Assembly (NCBI RefSeq): GCF_000243315.1
Contig: NZ_JH597770.1
Location: forward strand, 541,740-605,739
DNA: 64,000 nt
Source: Metallosphaera yellowstonensis MK1
GTDB taxonomy: Archaea; Thermoproteota; Thermoprotei_A; Sulfolobales; Sulfolobaceae
Direction: 5' to 3'
Shown: positions 27,476-36,822 of the stretch, one piece after another
Position numbering within the stretch: the stretch's first letter is position 1
How the letters are laid out: each line of letters starts with the position of its first letter
Made by a program: the position numbers and the translations under genes
The notes under the pieces: model-generated
What the model saw: only the letters and a program-made list of their open reading frames with translations
Told to the model about the DNA's origin: nothing
Database searches by the model: none

Positions 27476-28470
27476 AGGTTCCCAAAGGGGAGTATCTGGT
27501 CTTTAAGGGGCCCTGCAATATAAGAGCAATCCAGGGAGAAATAAAGATCCTGGGGTTAGAGGGGGAAGAATTCTCCATAACTTCTGACGATACCTTCAGT
27601 GTTAGTTCTGACAAGGGTGCAGATATTATAACAAATTGCGAGTTTATAACATCATTCCCGTCACTAGGTTGGGAGGGCGTTATTGAGGCCATAGCTTCCA
27701 CAGGCGGGATAGCCATTGTGCTAGGCAAGGAGGATTCTGGGAAGACTTATCTCTCTAAGAGTATTTATAACGCCTCAAGGAAGGGGAAGTTTGTGGACAT
27801 GGACGTGGGCCAGTCTACCGTGTTTCTCCCTGGATTTCTTTCTACCTTCTCCGGGTCTAGCCTCTGGCTTAACAACCCGTTGCGTTTTGCGGAGTCCCAG
27901 TTCTTTGGGGACATAACACCGTCCATTAATCCTAAGCTTCACCTAGAACTCGCTCTGAAATTAGTAAAGAAGAGGGAAGATCTGACGGTGGTTGACACTG
28001 ACGGTTGGTTAAACGGCTACGGAAGGAAACATAAGGAAGAACTCATAAACCTACTGGATCCGGATTTCATCATCTCGATGGGGAGAGGAGTTCACGTTCC
28101 TCCAGGCTATGAAGAGAGAACGATAAGATTGAGGACAACACCGAGATCTCTCTTTAAATCAAGGGAAAAGAGGGCTGAGAGGAGGAGAAAGTTGTTTGCC
28201 TATTACTTTCAAAATGCCGAAAAGTACAATGTGCTCTTAGAGGGGAGGAGGTTAGGAATAAGGGGTAGCTCCTGCTTGCCTATGGATTGGCTCGACGGGC
28301 TGTTGGTAGGACTCGAGAATAACGGAAGAATTGTGGGGGCGGGTCTCCTCTCAGTCTCCTCTCAGTCCATCCTAACTCCGTGTCGCACGTTTGACAACTA
28401 TATCATGGGCTTCATAGCTCTAGGGATAGATATGAGGGAAAGGAGGCTAAACCCAACGTTGGCGAAATGA
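27472..28470 (+). CDS. Clp1/Grc3-type polynucleotide 5'-hydroxyl kinase
   Basis: 332 residues. P-loop LGKEDSGKTYLSK near 88-100, the DMDVGQS motif near 115-120 and GDITPS near 152 are the signature series of the Clp1/Nol9/Grc3 family. The archaeal member phosphorylates 5'-OH RNA or DNA ends, with roles in tRNA or rRNA processing. N-terminal beta domain (1-75) and C-terminal domain (235-332) flank the kinase core, as in the family. Coupled to the RNase H-like gene upstream by a 4-bp overlap. Confidence 0.88.
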   Translation: MKVPKGEYLVFKGPCNIRAIQGEIKILGLEGEEFSITSDDTFSVSSDKGADIITNCEFITSFPSLGWEGVIEAIASTGGIAIVLGKEDSGKTYLSKSIYNASRKGKFVDMDVGQSTVFLPGFLSTFSGSSLWLNNPLRFAESQFFGDITPSINPKLHLELALKLVKKREDLTVVDTDGWLNGYGRKHKEELINLLDPDFIISMGRGVHVPPGYEERTIRLRTTPRSLFKSREKRAERRRKLFAYYFQNAEKYNVLLEGRRLGIRGSSCLPMDWLDGLLVGLENNGRIVGAGLLSVSSQSILTPCRTFDNYIMGFIALGIDMRERRLNPTLAK

Positions 28471-28481
28471 GCTCCCCTTCA

Positions 28482-28512
28482 ACGGGAAATCCCGTAGTCC
28501 GTCAGGGACGGA
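28482..28512 (+). other. Tandem perfect hairpins between clp1 and tmk
   Basis: Two adjacent inverted repeats: ACGGG-AAAT-CCCGT (28482-28495) and TCCGTC-AGG-GACGGA (28498-28512), starting 12 bp after the clp1 stop. The 168-bp gap up to tmk has no gene. No T-rich run follows, so a simple terminator is unlikely; a processed 3' UTR or small RNA is possible. Only the fold potential is seen directly. Confidence 0.35.
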
Positions 28513-28638
28513 AGGTAACGCCTGATCTCCTAGCGATGAGAAATTCATGGTAGATCTGTGAAGGTTAAGAGACTCTACAAAGATTGCGACCTACATTCGA
28601 GGCTCAGAGTTATTACCTCACCTGAGTAAAACGCTGAA

Positions 28639-29208
28639 ATGAAACTCATAGTGATTGAAGGTATAGACGGGGCTGGAAAGACTACCCTCTCTAACCTGTT
28701 GGCAGAGAGACTAGTTGAACTGGGATATGACGCCATAGTCACTCACGAGCCCTTCACAGATGAAATAAAGATGTTACTGGAGAATGTAGGGTGGAAGGAC
28801 CCCTTAGTTCTTACTTTCCTCTTCTCAGCAGATAGGGCTATTCATGTGAACTGGTTAAGAGATGCTGGGAAGGGAATAATCATCATGGATAGATACTATT
28901 ATTCAACAATGGCATATCAAGCCGCTTTAGGACTTGATTTGAAGTGGTTAGAGACAGTGAGTTCTGTGTTCCCTAAACCTGATCTCGTCTTACTTATAGA
29001 TCTTCCCGTTGAGTTTGCCCTCATGAGACTGAGCAGAAAACGTGACTCCTTGGACTTTAAGGAAAAGAGAGAAACCCTCTCTAAGGTTAGAGAGAATTAT
29101 CTGAGCCTAGCGAGGAAGTATAATATGATAATATTGGACGGAAAGAGAGACCTTCGAGAGCTCACCGAGCAGGCTCTGACCCACGTCCTCCAGACCTTAT
29201 CTTCCTGA
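28639..29208 (+). CDS. tmk: Thymidylate kinase
   Basis: 189 residues. P-loop EGIDGAGKTT near the N-terminus, DRYYYS motif near residue 85, and a C-terminal LID-like region rich in Arg/Lys (SRKRDSLDFKEKRETL). Phosphorylates dTMP to dTDP. The final 47 bp overlap the convergent UPF0148 gene. No clear Shine-Dalgarno; the message may be leaderless, with a TATA-like GTTATTA about 30 bp upstream. Confidence 0.93.
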   Translation: MKLIVIEGIDGAGKTTLSNLLAERLVELGYDAIVTHEPFTDEIKMLLENVGWKDPLVLTFLFSADRAIHVNWLRDAGKGIIIMDRYYYSTMAYQAALGLDLKWLETVSSVFPKPDLVLLIDLPVEFALMRLSRKRDSLDFKEKRETLSKVRENYLSLARKYNMIILDGKRDLRELTEQALTHVLQTLSS

Positions 29209-29524
29209 GCCTTTCAAGGGAGTCTAAATACCTGATAACCTGAAGGAGAGCATCGCTGTCCATGGGATCTTCTTTTACCCTCTTAGAGATGGATGTCATG
29301 GATTCTATGAGCGTCTCCTCCAATGAATCCAAGAGGAGATCCCTCTTCAGTCTCTTCTCCTCCTCTTCGTCCTTTGCTATTATCACCTTACCGTGTATCG
29401 GACATACTATCTCCCCATTCCTAAGTTTATAGAGTGGGTTATTACAAACGGGGCACGACTCGCTGAGCATTGATGCTCCTTGCTTGAGCAACTCAGCCGC
29501 CTTTCTAACGCTCTGGTCTACCAT
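29162..29524 (-). CDS. UPF0148 zinc-ribbon protein (autoantigen p27 domain)
   Basis: 120 residues. Zinc ribbon CPVCNNPLYKLRNGEIVCPIHG near residues 24-46 (last ligand could be His) is the hallmark of the Sjogren/scleroderma autoantigen 1 domain; the remainder is charged helix. Function unknown. Divergent from the UPF0147 gene with about 60 bp between; AATTGCTAACATAAAAAG there may hold both promoters. Its 3' end overlaps tmk by 47 bp. Confidence 0.85.
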   Translation of the reverse strand: MVDQSVRKAAELLKQGASMLSESCPVCNNPLYKLRNGEIVCPIHGKVIIAKDEEEEKRLKRDLLLDSLEETLIESMTSISKRVKEDPMDSDALLQVIRYLDSLERLRKIRSGGRGSEPAR

Positions 29525-29582
29525 GAGGAAATCTACATAAACCTAAAATTGCTAACATAAAAAGTATACCGGGTGAAGAACT

Positions 29583-29852
29583 CTGGCCACACTTTATGAT
29601 AATGAGGCAAAGATCAAACAAGCCGTGGTGCTTCTGCAGAAAGTCGTCAACGACACAAGTGTTCCCAGGAACATAAGGAGAGCTGCCAGCGATGCCATAA
29701 GGAGCCTCCAGGATCCTGCACTCAGTCCAGCCGTGAGGGCAGCTAACGCTACGGCGATTTTGGACGAAATAAGTCAAGACCCCAATATGCCATCTCAAAC
29801 AAGGATTTCCATATGGAATGTCGTCTCCATTCTAGAAACGATAAGGGACTAG
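29583..29852 (+). CDS. UPF0147 family protein, probably with a CTG start
   Basis: Small helical archaeal protein of unknown function. The conserved body starts [24 protein letters not shown]. No ATG, GTG or TTG start precedes the GTG codons at 29622-29627, yet in-frame residues upstream ([13 protein letters not shown]) look like the usual family N-terminus. A CTG at 29583 is preceded by GGGTGA with 6 bp spacing and by CATAAAAAGTA at the TATA distance, and an in-frame TGA lies four codons before it. I therefore propose CTG initiation (90 codons including stop); the conservative GTG start gives 75 residues. Confidence 0.7.
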   Translation: MATLYDNEAKIKQAVVLLQKVVNDTSVPRNIRRAASDAIRSLQDPALSPAVRAANATAILDEISQDPNMPSQTRISIWNVVSILETIRD

Positions 29853-29883
29853 TTTTTTAAAAGTGGGGAGTTGAAGAAAGTAG

Positions 29884-29952
<69 letters not shown>

Positions 29953-29971
<19 letters not shown>

Positions 29972-30663
29972 TTCACCTCCTCTGGCTCCTCATACCACCT
30001 TACCTTTTCACCAACCTTGGCTCTCAGCTTCCATCTCAGACTCTTGGGACTATTTTCAACTTTATTCCAAAGAGTGTTAAGTTTTTCAATTATTTGTTTT
30101 CCTTCCTCTCTGCCAGCCAGGAACTCTAGCATCCTGGAGTGATTTATACTGAAAGTCTTATAGAATCCCCAATCGTCTGAGAGCACGCTCACTATTCTTC
30201 CCACATCAATTTCATTGATGTCATCCCTTGTGGACAGATTGAAATCGTAGAGTAAAGCTGCTATGTCCTTTCTATCGTTCTCGGTGAGATTGATTATTTG
30301 CATCTTAGTGAGCAGTAGGTCTGAAGGAGGTATCGACGGGTAATAGTTTTTAAGTCTGTCCTTCAGGATCAATTTATGGCACATTATAAACTCGTCTAGA
30401 AATACATCTACGTTAGTCCCCAGGACTTTATCGAAAAACATCAGTCTATTGTAACCGTGAAGAGCATTAAACCTCCTGTTGGGTTCCATTCCCATCTCTT
30501 CCATAAGCGTCTGTATCGCTTTTCTCTCAGTGGATAGACCGAAGTAGTCCGCATCCTTGTAGTACCTGGAGAATATCTCGCTCCCTCGGGGAGCTATGGA
30601 GGCTATTGCAGCACCGCCGATTAGCCTTATAGTGATACCTCTTTCCTTCCCTTCCTTCACCAC
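29953..30663 (-). CDS. Nucleotidyltransferase-fold protein
   Basis: 236 residues. RLIGGAAIA near residue 13, KDADYFG near 37 and NVDVFLDEF near 85 fit the nucleotidyltransferase superfamily (AbiEii-like/MNT branch: G-G-x-A..., then acidic pairs). C-terminal half helical with DRKDIAALLYDF. Likely substrate unknown; in toxin families this fold nucleotidylates tRNA, but no antitoxin neighbour is seen. The last six codons (NAGGGI and stop) run through the T arm/acceptor of tRNA-Leu in antisense. Confidence 0.65.
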
Positions 30664-30804
30664 CTGAAGGGCTCTATTTAAGAGAGTCCCCTTTTCAATG
30701 GGAATTGTCTAGCACCAATTGGATCTTGAAGGCCTAGATTAATTCCTTTCCTGTCTCATAGCTGGCGGGGAAACGTTTTTTAGACCAGTTGTGAATCTCC
30801 TTAT

Positions 30805-30903
<99 letters not shown>

Positions 30904-31009
30904 CATTATCTCGGTTAACTTAATTAGTTTACATGAAATAAACCTAGTTAAAGTGTATATTGGTACTCTTATAGAATAAAGAGAAATAAAATCGTAGTTT
31001 TATAGTCAC

Positions 31010-32779
31010 ATGGGAATCGATATGGGATTTAAGGAATTTGTGACAGCTTTGTTCCAATTAGACAAGGACTGGACCACTAGGATCGTCATGGGTATGTTGG
31101 TCATGGGCGTCATATGGGGGCTCTTGGGAGTCATAGACTCCCTGATGGTGAGGCTTCAGGAAACCATTTGGGGGGTCTCAGGCGTACTTGTGTTCACCCC
31201 ACAAGAATACTTTGCTAGTATCACCCTACACGCCGAAAGGGATCTGTTCGGTTTTGCACAACAGGTTATATATGCAATATTTATTTTTTTTACAATAAAA
31301 TTGCTTAATCTCCAACCTAGGGCCAAGTGGCTCCTTAACGTTTCTTTCATTCTCATTAATATCTCGATGATGTTCATGGAGGGTCCCGTAGTACTCGTTC
31401 CAAACTTTAATGATAATTATTTCAGTGCAACCATCTGGTACTACATCTCACCGATAGGTTTACCTAACTACTCCAACTACGTAGTCTCACCACTTTTCTT
31501 CATAGGCTGGCTCCTGCTTGACGCATTCACCTATATGGCAGGGATATGGATAGTCTATCACTACTACATAGCGTCCAGACAACTCAAGGAGAAACTTCCG
31601 GTTCCACTAGTTTTCTTCCTCATGGACACGCTTCTCTTCATGATAGGGTACAGTGGGGTCACTGCAGCTAACGTGTGGGATCTACTATCCTTTTATAACG
31701 TTATCCCCATGAATCCCATAGCCAATCAAATAGCGTTCTGGATATTTGGTCACGCTGTGGTTTACATGGCTTGGCTACCTGCAATAGGTGCCCTTTACCT
31801 CCTAATACCCACGCTGGCCAATAGACCTCTCTTCAGCGATAGGATGGGGAGAATATCAGCGCTTCTTTACCTCATCTTCTCCAATAACGTACCTATTCAC
31901 CATCTCTATATGGTCAATCTCCCTGTCACCATCAAGGTACTCCAGGAGGTCCTCACTTATGCCGTAGTTATTCCGTCTATGATGACCTTCCTGAACCTTT
32001 GGGCTACAGTTAAGGGTGCTCAAGTCAAGTTTAACGTTATCACGGCCTTTACTGTAACTGCCTTTACAGGGGCCATAGCTGCAGGGGTCACTGGAATCTC
32101 CAACGCTACTATAGCCTTCGACGCCATTGTGCACAACACAGACTGGGTAGTATCCCACTTCCATGCCATGATACTCCTCTCCATTGTGCCCGCTGCCATG
32201 GCTGTGCTATATTTCATGATACCAATGATGACTGGAAGACAATGGTTTTCCAGCAAGATGGCCTGGTTCCACTGGTTAGGTTACGTTATCGGTTCCGTGC
32301 TATTTGTGGTGGGCTATGAGCTACAGGGTCTCGAGGGACTAATAAGGAGGGCCGAAATATATCCCAGGATTCCATCCCTCGTAGACGCGGAGGTTCTGTC
32401 CACTGTGGGGGCATTAATAGCACAGGTAGCCACACTAGTTTGGTTCCTTAATCTAGTCCTGACCTTGGTAAAGGGTAGGACAGCCAGGCTTGAGGGTTTA
32501 AGTGTAGGGCAACTTATCAATACCGTCGCATCGTCTCTCGGTTGGGAGGGGGAAAGCATTAATATCTCTACTTTATTCAGTAAAATCATGATAAAGAAAG
32601 CTATCTCCTCAATGTGGGCACTGGGCATACTGGGCTCCATAATCATTGTTGTGAGTATGTTTCCCCTAGCCATGTCTGGAAATACCTATAACGACCTCCC
32701 GTGGATATGGATAACCCTCCTGACGTTGGGGATAGTGCTAATTGCCTATCCCATATTAAGGGGTGCCAAAAGTTTATGA
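31010..32779 (+). CDS. doxB: Terminal quinol oxidase subunit I (DoxB-like)
   Basis: 589-residue heme-copper oxidase catalytic subunit, about 14 helices. Low-spin heme ligand His74 in SITLHAERD; CuB site His in [10 protein letters not shown] where most oxidases have HPEVY; HH pair in NNVPIHHLY; and the heme-ligand pair in [10 protein letters not shown]. Length and gene order (doxB-doxC-doxE) match the Acidianus ambivalens aa3 quinol oxidase that takes electrons from caldariella quinone, including those from sulfide oxidation. TATA-like AATAAAATCG lies about 27 bp upstream. Subunits A and D of the thiosulfate oxidoreductase are not here. Confidence 0.93.
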   Translation: MGIDMGFKEFVTALFQLDKDWTTRIVMGMLVMGVIWGLLGVIDSLMVRLQETIWGVSGVLVFTPQEYFASITLHAERDLFGFAQQVIYAIFIFFTIKLLNLQPRAKWLLNVSFILINISMMFMEGPVVLVPNFNDNYFSATIWYYISPIGLPNYSNYVVSPLFFIGWLLLDAFTYMAGIWIVYHYYIASRQLKEKLPVPLVFFLMDTLLFMIGYSGVTAANVWDLLSFYNVIPMNPIANQIAFWIFGHAVVYMAWLPAIGALYLLIPTLANRPLFSDRMGRISALLYLIFSNNVPIHHLYMVNLPVTIKVLQEVLTYAVVIPSMMTFLNLWATVKGAQVKFNVITAFTVTAFTGAIAAGVTGISNATIAFDAIVHNTDWVVSHFHAMILLSIVPAAMAVLYFMIPMMTGRQWFSSKMAWFHWLGYVIGSVLFVVGYELQGLEGLIRRAEIYPRIPSLVDAEVLSTVGALIAQVATLVWFLNLVLTLVKGRTARLEGLSVGQLINTVASSLGWEGESINISTLFSKIMIKKAISSMWALGILGSIIIVVSMFPLAMSGNTYNDLPWIWITLLTLGIVLIAYPILRGAKSL

Positions 32780-32824
32780 TCAAGAATTTTTTATTTTCTT
32801 CCGTTTTTAGTTGAGGTGAGATAA

Positions 32825-33847
32825 ATGGATAAAAAGGAGAAGTACGAGATTGCGTGGGCCCTGTTCGTCATAGTCCTCTTTGCAGTGGTCATAGTGGGAA
32901 CCCTGCCCCAAGATTTTGTTGTAGGGGGAGTTCCCAATTCCCTATCCATATTGAGAAATGATCCACCCTCAGATGTTATACAGACCACGGTGATCTCCGA
33001 GCAGTACGTCTTCTTAGTTAAGGAGGCGGGTCCGGTGAACTCTAACGAGATGGGTTCTCCGTACCTCTATAATCTCATTATAGCTCACCCTGGAGAGTGG
33101 CTTAATATGACCATGAGGTCCGCTGACGTGACTGCGAACTTTTACTTCCCCGACTATGCAGACACGGTAGTGGATGACCAAATAGTACCAGGCTTAGTTA
33201 CATATGACGCACTTAGGGTTCCAAATCTCACTGGACCTTTCGTGTTCTTGAATGGAGAGTATAACGGACCTTGGTTCAGTTACCAGGTGGGAGAATTGCT
33301 GGTTCTCCCCAGTTCTGGATACTTCGACTCGCAGGATCTATCTCTTCTGCAGGCTCAAAACCTCAGGGCACAAAGCAGCGGTTTGGTGGGAGATCCCTAC
33401 AACACTCAGATGATAGGCCCTTCGTCTCAGTTCACAGTTGTAACCGATAAGTATGGGCTCTTCAACGGTAGTGTACCAGGTCCTACCTTAATCACCAGGT
33501 TAGGAGACCAGGTAACACTAAATATGATCTTCACTACCCCAGCTAGTGATCACAATTATCTCTATAATTACAGTGCAGCAGGGGTTCCATCTCCCGTACA
33601 AGGGATTGAGGTCGGCGTTTACGCAGTATGGTGGAACGGTACTGTGAGCTTAGTGGCACAACAGCCCATATCGTACGGAAAACCTATGATCTTCACTTTT
33701 AACGCTACAGCTCCCGCGTATGTGTACGGCATAATAAGTCCCGTGTATAACGTCTATAACCCGGACGGCATGTCCAACAATTTGATAGGCCAGGATAAAG
33801 GGTATGTCATGGGAGCCTGGGGGACCATACTGGTGGAGGGGAGCTGA
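32825..33847 (+). CDS. doxC: Quinol oxidase subunit DoxC
   Basis: 340 residues. One N-terminal membrane helix (about 8-28) and a long extracytoplasmic domain with many N-x-S/T sites and beta-rich cupredoxin-like portions; no CuA ligands are seen, in line with a quinol rather than cytochrome c oxidase. GAGGTGAG 8-10 bp before the ATG is a strong ribosome-binding site, needed because it is internal to the unit; a T-rich stretch (GAATTTTTTATTTTC) lies between doxB and doxC. Confidence 0.88.
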   Translation: MDKKEKYEIAWALFVIVLFAVVIVGTLPQDFVVGGVPNSLSILRNDPPSDVIQTTVISEQYVFLVKEAGPVNSNEMGSPYLYNLIIAHPGEWLNMTMRSADVTANFYFPDYADTVVDDQIVPGLVTYDALRVPNLTGPFVFLNGEYNGPWFSYQVGELLVLPSSGYFDSQDLSLLQAQNLRAQSSGLVGDPYNTQMIGPSSQFTVVTDKYGLFNGSVPGPTLITRLGDQVTLNMIFTTPASDHNYLYNYSAAGVPSPVQGIEVGVYAVWWNGTVSLVAQQPISYGKPMIFTFNATAPAYVYGIISPVYNVYNPDGMSNNLIGQDKGYVMGAWGTILVEGS

Positions 33848-33848
33848 G

Positions 33849-34037
33849 ATGGTGAGTTTCTTTAAATTATTAGGTATAGGTTACGTACTTGCCATTCTAC
33901 TGCTAATATGGGAACTGGTTGACATAACCTTACACGCAGCTGCAGCGCCTTATACGGGGCTGTTCACTGCCATGGCACTGATCGGCTTCCTAGCGTTCTA
34001 CTTGTTCGTAAGGTTCGCCCCTGAGAGCGAGAAGTAG
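33849..34037 (+). CDS. doxE: Quinol oxidase small subunit DoxE
   Basis: 62 residues with two hydrophobic helices (about 5-27 and 34-56), the size of the small DoxE subunit of the A. ambivalens enzyme. ATG 33849 follows the doxC stop by one base, with GGAGGGGAG inside the doxC end as the ribosome-binding site. The final 40 bp overlap the convergent tatD gene in antisense. Confidence 0.85.
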   Translation: MVSFFKLLGIGYVLAILLLIWELVDITLHAAAAPYTGLFTAMALIGFLAFYLFVRFAPESEK

Positions 34038-34759
34038 GGCTCCATAATTCCCTTGAAGTTATCCTGGATTTTTTCCTCGATCTCCCTCACATCTTGTTTT
34101 CTCAACTTCGCTAGCTCCATGAGGGTTATCGCGACGTTACAAGGCTCATTCCTGTACCTGTCCGGCCCCATGAACGGTGAGTCGGTCTCGGTGAGGATGG
34201 ACTCCAGGGGTATCTTTTCCGCAACTGTTCTTCTAACCTTATCTCTAACTATTATTGGTGGAATGGAAACAAAACCTCCAAGCTCGTGCACTCTAATGGC
34301 GTCCTTTATGCTACCCTCGTAAGCGTGTATGACGAACTTCACCTTGTAGCTCGTAACCATCTCAAGGATATCTCTCAATCCTCCCCTCGAGTGTATCACT
34401 AGGGCCTTTCTCTGTCTCTCCCCTTCTTCCATGAACCGTCCCAGCATTTCCACTTGTTTTTTTCTCAATTTTTCTTCTTTTATCCAGTAAAAGTCTAACC
34501 CCACTTCACTAATTATTGGTGCCTCCTTAATCAACTCAAGGACTTTCTCCAGTTCCAGATCCGCTTTTTCCACGAACTCTGGATGGAGTCCTACTGCAGG
34601 TACAACGTTGGGATAACTCCTCGCCATATTTAAACTGGCCATACTGCTCTTGAGGTCAACCCCAGCGTTAACTACAACTATCCTACATTTCCTGAGAACT
34701 TCCTCTCTATCCTTGTCAAACTCCTCCACATCCAGATGAGCGTGGACATCAACGAGCAT
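33998..34759 (-). CDS. tatD: TatD family metal-dependent hydrolase/DNase
   Basis: 253-residue TIM-barrel hydrolase. Metal ligands: HAHLD at the start (His6, His8), Glu in SEVGLDFY, His in VIHSRGG and VIHAYEG, and Asp in ETDSPF. Family members are 3'-5' exonucleases and quality-control peptidase-like enzymes; exact substrate unknown. Its 3' end overlaps doxE by 40 bp. Upstream is a short AbrB gene on the same strand. Confidence 0.9.
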   Translation of the reverse strand: MLVDVHAHLDVEEFDKDREEVLRKCRIVVVNAGVDLKSSMASLNMARSYPNVVPAVGLHPEFVEKADLELEKVLELIKEAPIISEVGLDFYWIKEEKLRKKQVEMLGRFMEEGERQRKALVIHSRGGLRDILEMVTSYKVKFVIHAYEGSIKDAIRVHELGGFVSIPPIIVRDKVRRTVAEKIPLESILTETDSPFMGPDRYRNEPCNVAITLMELAKLRKQDVREIEEKIQDNFKGIMEPYFSLSGANLTNK

Positions 34760-34789
34760 TAAAAAAATAAAAACAGTAACACTTAAAAA

Positions 34790-34954
34790 TTATTTCCAGG
34801 GTTCCTTCATTATGGATATCTTCACTGCGTTTTCCTTCTCATCGTAGATGACTTTCACCAGGTCACCTTCCTTTATCTGAAACTTCTGCCTTATCTTGGC
34901 AGGTATGGTGACCTGATAATTCCTGCTGACTTTTACTATCTCTTCCACTTCCAT
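34790..34954 (-). CDS. AbrB/SpoVT-type swapped-hairpin DNA-binding protein
   Basis: 54 residues from ATG 34954. A single AbrB domain: IVKVSRNYQVTIPAKIRQKF followed by IKEGDLVKVIYDEK and a beta-strand tail. Dimeric transcription factor or antitoxin-type protein; no toxin gene is next to it (tatD downstream is a housekeeping enzyme). A TATA element (GTTTTATATAC) lies about 40 bp upstream on the minus strand. Confidence 0.85.
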   Translation of the reverse strand: MEVEEIVKVSRNYQVTIPAKIRQKFQIKEGDLVKVIYDEKENAVKISIMKEPWK

Positions 34955-35118
34955 TTAGGTCACTAAGTTACCCATTAATAGACCGTAGTATATAAAACTT
35001 TTTGAAAGACTATTAAATATGATTGTGCCTTTTAAGTGAGTTACTGGTCTTCAGGGGAAGAATTTGCACCAATTATATTAACTTCTATTCACGTCCTTTT
35101 TGTATAAAAGATTTACAG

Positions 35119-35134
35119 TTTCAGCATGTTGAAA
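35119..35134. promoter_or_regulatory. Near-palindromic operator candidate
   Basis: TTTCAGCATGTTGAAA is symmetric except for one base pair on each side of the centre. It lies about 30-45 bp upstream of the ATATATAT box (35161-35168) of the HTH gene, a natural place for an autoregulatory activator or repressor site. Confidence 0.5.
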
Positions 35135-35192
35135 TGTTCTCTATAAAGGATGACGAAAAAATATATATAGCTCGTGGTTAGATTCTTTATTT

Positions 35193-35588
35193 GTGGTCAT
35201 AATGTCCCAAACTCAGATATCTGGAGCCAGAATAAAACTACCCTCAGGAAAAGATGCAGGGCTAGTTGATATACTGTCCTTTTGTTACGGACTTTCCGAG
35301 ACTGACGTACAAGTCCTCATGGCGTTGATGAGGGGAGATGCCAGGGGTACAGAAGAACTTGAAACTGAACTCAAGTTATCCAAGGCATCCATAAACAGGA
35401 GTTTAAACAAGTTGCTTGAAATGACTTTAGTAATGAGGATCAAGGAACCTGGTAACAAGGCTGGAAGACCTAGGTATCTCTATAAGGCAAAGGACTATGC
35501 CGAGCTTAAGAGCAAGATGTTGGACGACATCAAGTCTTGCTCCGACAAGATGGCAGAGCTGGTTAACCAGGAATTCAAACCTCTCTAA
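35193..35588 (+). CDS. Winged-helix regulator, Lrs14/TrmB-like
   Basis: 131 residues from GTG 35193 (ATG 35202 is an alternative). N-terminal ISGARIKLPSGKDAGLVDILSFCYGLSE then a winged helix (TEELETELKLSKASINRSLNKLLEMTLVMRI, wing GNKAGRPRYLYKA) and a C-terminal helix likely for dimerisation. It resembles Sulfolobales-specific Lrs14-like regulators, which govern biofilm and motility or lag-phase genes. The TATA box ATATATAT at 35161-35168 places the transcript start at or next to the first codon. A palindromic candidate operator lies upstream. The last 14 bp overlap the amidohydrolase. Confidence 0.8.
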   Translation: MVIMSQTQISGARIKLPSGKDAGLVDILSFCYGLSETDVQVLMALMRGDARGTEELETELKLSKASINRSLNKLLEMTLVMRIKEPGNKAGRPRYLYKAKDYAELKSKMLDDIKSCSDKMAELVNQEFKPL

Positions 35589-36822
35589 GGCGTCCAGCTA
35601 GGATTTCCTCTAATTTTTCTACTAGTTTTCTTTTCCTTTCTTCAAACATTCCCCTCCGGTAAACCATCCTTCCACGTACTATAACTCTCTCGACAGAGTT
35701 TCCAGTCAGGTGATAAACCAGGTGAGAGATTGTTCTGTTATTGAGAGCTGGAACTAGATCATATCTGTTCAAGAGCACCAAATCTGCAACGTGACCCGGT
35801 TCGATCAACCCCCCGTTTACTTTAAACAGTCTATAACCATTCATGGTGGATGCCCTCAAAACGTGTTGGGCCTTAACCCACGTGTTCCAGTAGGAGTGTC
35901 TCTGGAGTAGTACCGCTGTTCTCATCTCCCTAAACATGTCCAAGGAGTTGTTGCTAGCCGGACCGTCAGTTCCTAGAGTTATGTTCACTCCTGCCTCCCA
36001 CATTTCCTTGAATGGGAAAGAGCCACCAGTGGCCAACTTCATGTTGGATGTGGGGCAGTGTGTCACTCCAGGAGAGGATTTGAGGAGTTCAATTTCCCAA
36101 GAGGTCACCCAGCCCAGGTGAACAGCCTGTATGTGGGGAATCAGCCCCTCTCTCCACAACAGCTCCACTGGGAAGAGTCCGTATCTCTTCTTCACGGAGA
36201 ATATCTCTGCCCTAGTCTCTGACACGTGAATGTGAATTCTCTCCCCTCCAGTCAACAGGTCTCTAACTCTCGTTAGGGCATCTAATCCAACTGCGTAAAT
36301 GCTGTGGACGTTTACTACGGGGGTGAAAAGATCCGACTTACCCAAGGATCTAGTCTTCTTTACTGCCTCTTCAGGGTCCAATCCCCTCAGGACTGTGTAA
36401 CCTGCTGAGGCCCTGATACCGTATTTCTCACTTAGATCTTTAATCTGGTTGGGATTAAAATACATGTCAACGAACGCAGTGGTGCCGGAGGAGAGCATCT
36501 CAATTACGGCCAGCTCTGCCGAGACGTACATGAGTTCATCGGTGAATTTATCCTCAGCTTCCCACATCCTCTTTAACCAATCCTCCAGTTCCCCATCGTC
36601 AAAATACCCCCTCAGGGCTAGCATGGACGCATGAGTGTGGGAGTTGACCAAGCCTGGCATCACGACAAGGTCAGAGCAGTCTATCTCGTCCCCCTCCACT
36701 TCTCCTCCCACTCTGGTTATTGTCCCATCCTCAATTGTCACGTTCACTCGTTCCCTAACTCCTCGATAGTCCACCACTTGATGGCACCTGACTAATGTAT
36801 ACGTTCTATCTGGAATATCCAC
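35575..36822 (-). CDS. Amidohydrolase family deaminase (MtaD/SsnA-like)
   Basis: About 415 residues from GTG 36822. Metal-dependent amidohydrolase: HTHAS (first two His), [15 protein letters not shown], and the final [13 protein letters not shown] with the catalytic Asp. Best guess is 5-methylthioadenosine/S-adenosylhomocysteine deaminase or a guanine/chlorohydrolase-type deaminase. The frame is open further upstream, but that part is Arg-rich shadow of the dph6 gene, so I place the start at GTG 36822, giving a 31-bp overlap with dph6 and a normal family length. Confidence 0.82.
   Translation of the reverse strand: MDIPDRTYTLVRCHQVVDYRGVRERVNVTIEDGTITRVGGEVEGDEIDCSDLVVMPGLVNSHTHASMLALRGYFDDGELEDWLKRMWEAEDKFTDELMYVSAELAVIEMLSSGTTAFVDMYFNPNQIKDLSEKYGIRASAGYTVLRGLDPEEAVKKTRSLGKSDLFTPVVNVHSIYAVGLDALTRVRDLLTGGERIHIHVSETRAEIFSVKKRYGLFPVELLWREGLIPHIQAVHLGWVTSWEIELLKSSPGVTHCPTSNMKLATGGSFPFKEMWEAGVNITLGTDGPASNNSLDMFREMRTAVLLQRHSYWNTWVKAQHVLRASTMNGYRLFKVNGGLIEPGHVADLVLLNRYDLVPALNNRTISHLVYHLTGNSVERVIVRGRMVYRRGMFEERKRKLVEKLEEILAGRLREV

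Noticed and set aside
28495-28530. GTCAGG...CGGAAGG segment resembling SRP RNA helix 8
   Set aside because: The tetraloop neighbourhood pairs poorly as helix 8 (A opposite G next to the loop), and the 168-bp gap is too short for a full archaeal SRP RNA of about 300 nt.
28523-28626. Possible C/D box guide RNA (GCGATGA with later CTGA)
   Set aside because: The C box has a mismatch at a key position, no good C'/D' pair is seen and the spacing of about 94 nt is too long.
34790-34954. Toxin-antitoxin pair for the AbrB-like protein
   Set aside because: No PIN or other toxin gene is adjacent; the neighbour is tatD on the same strand.
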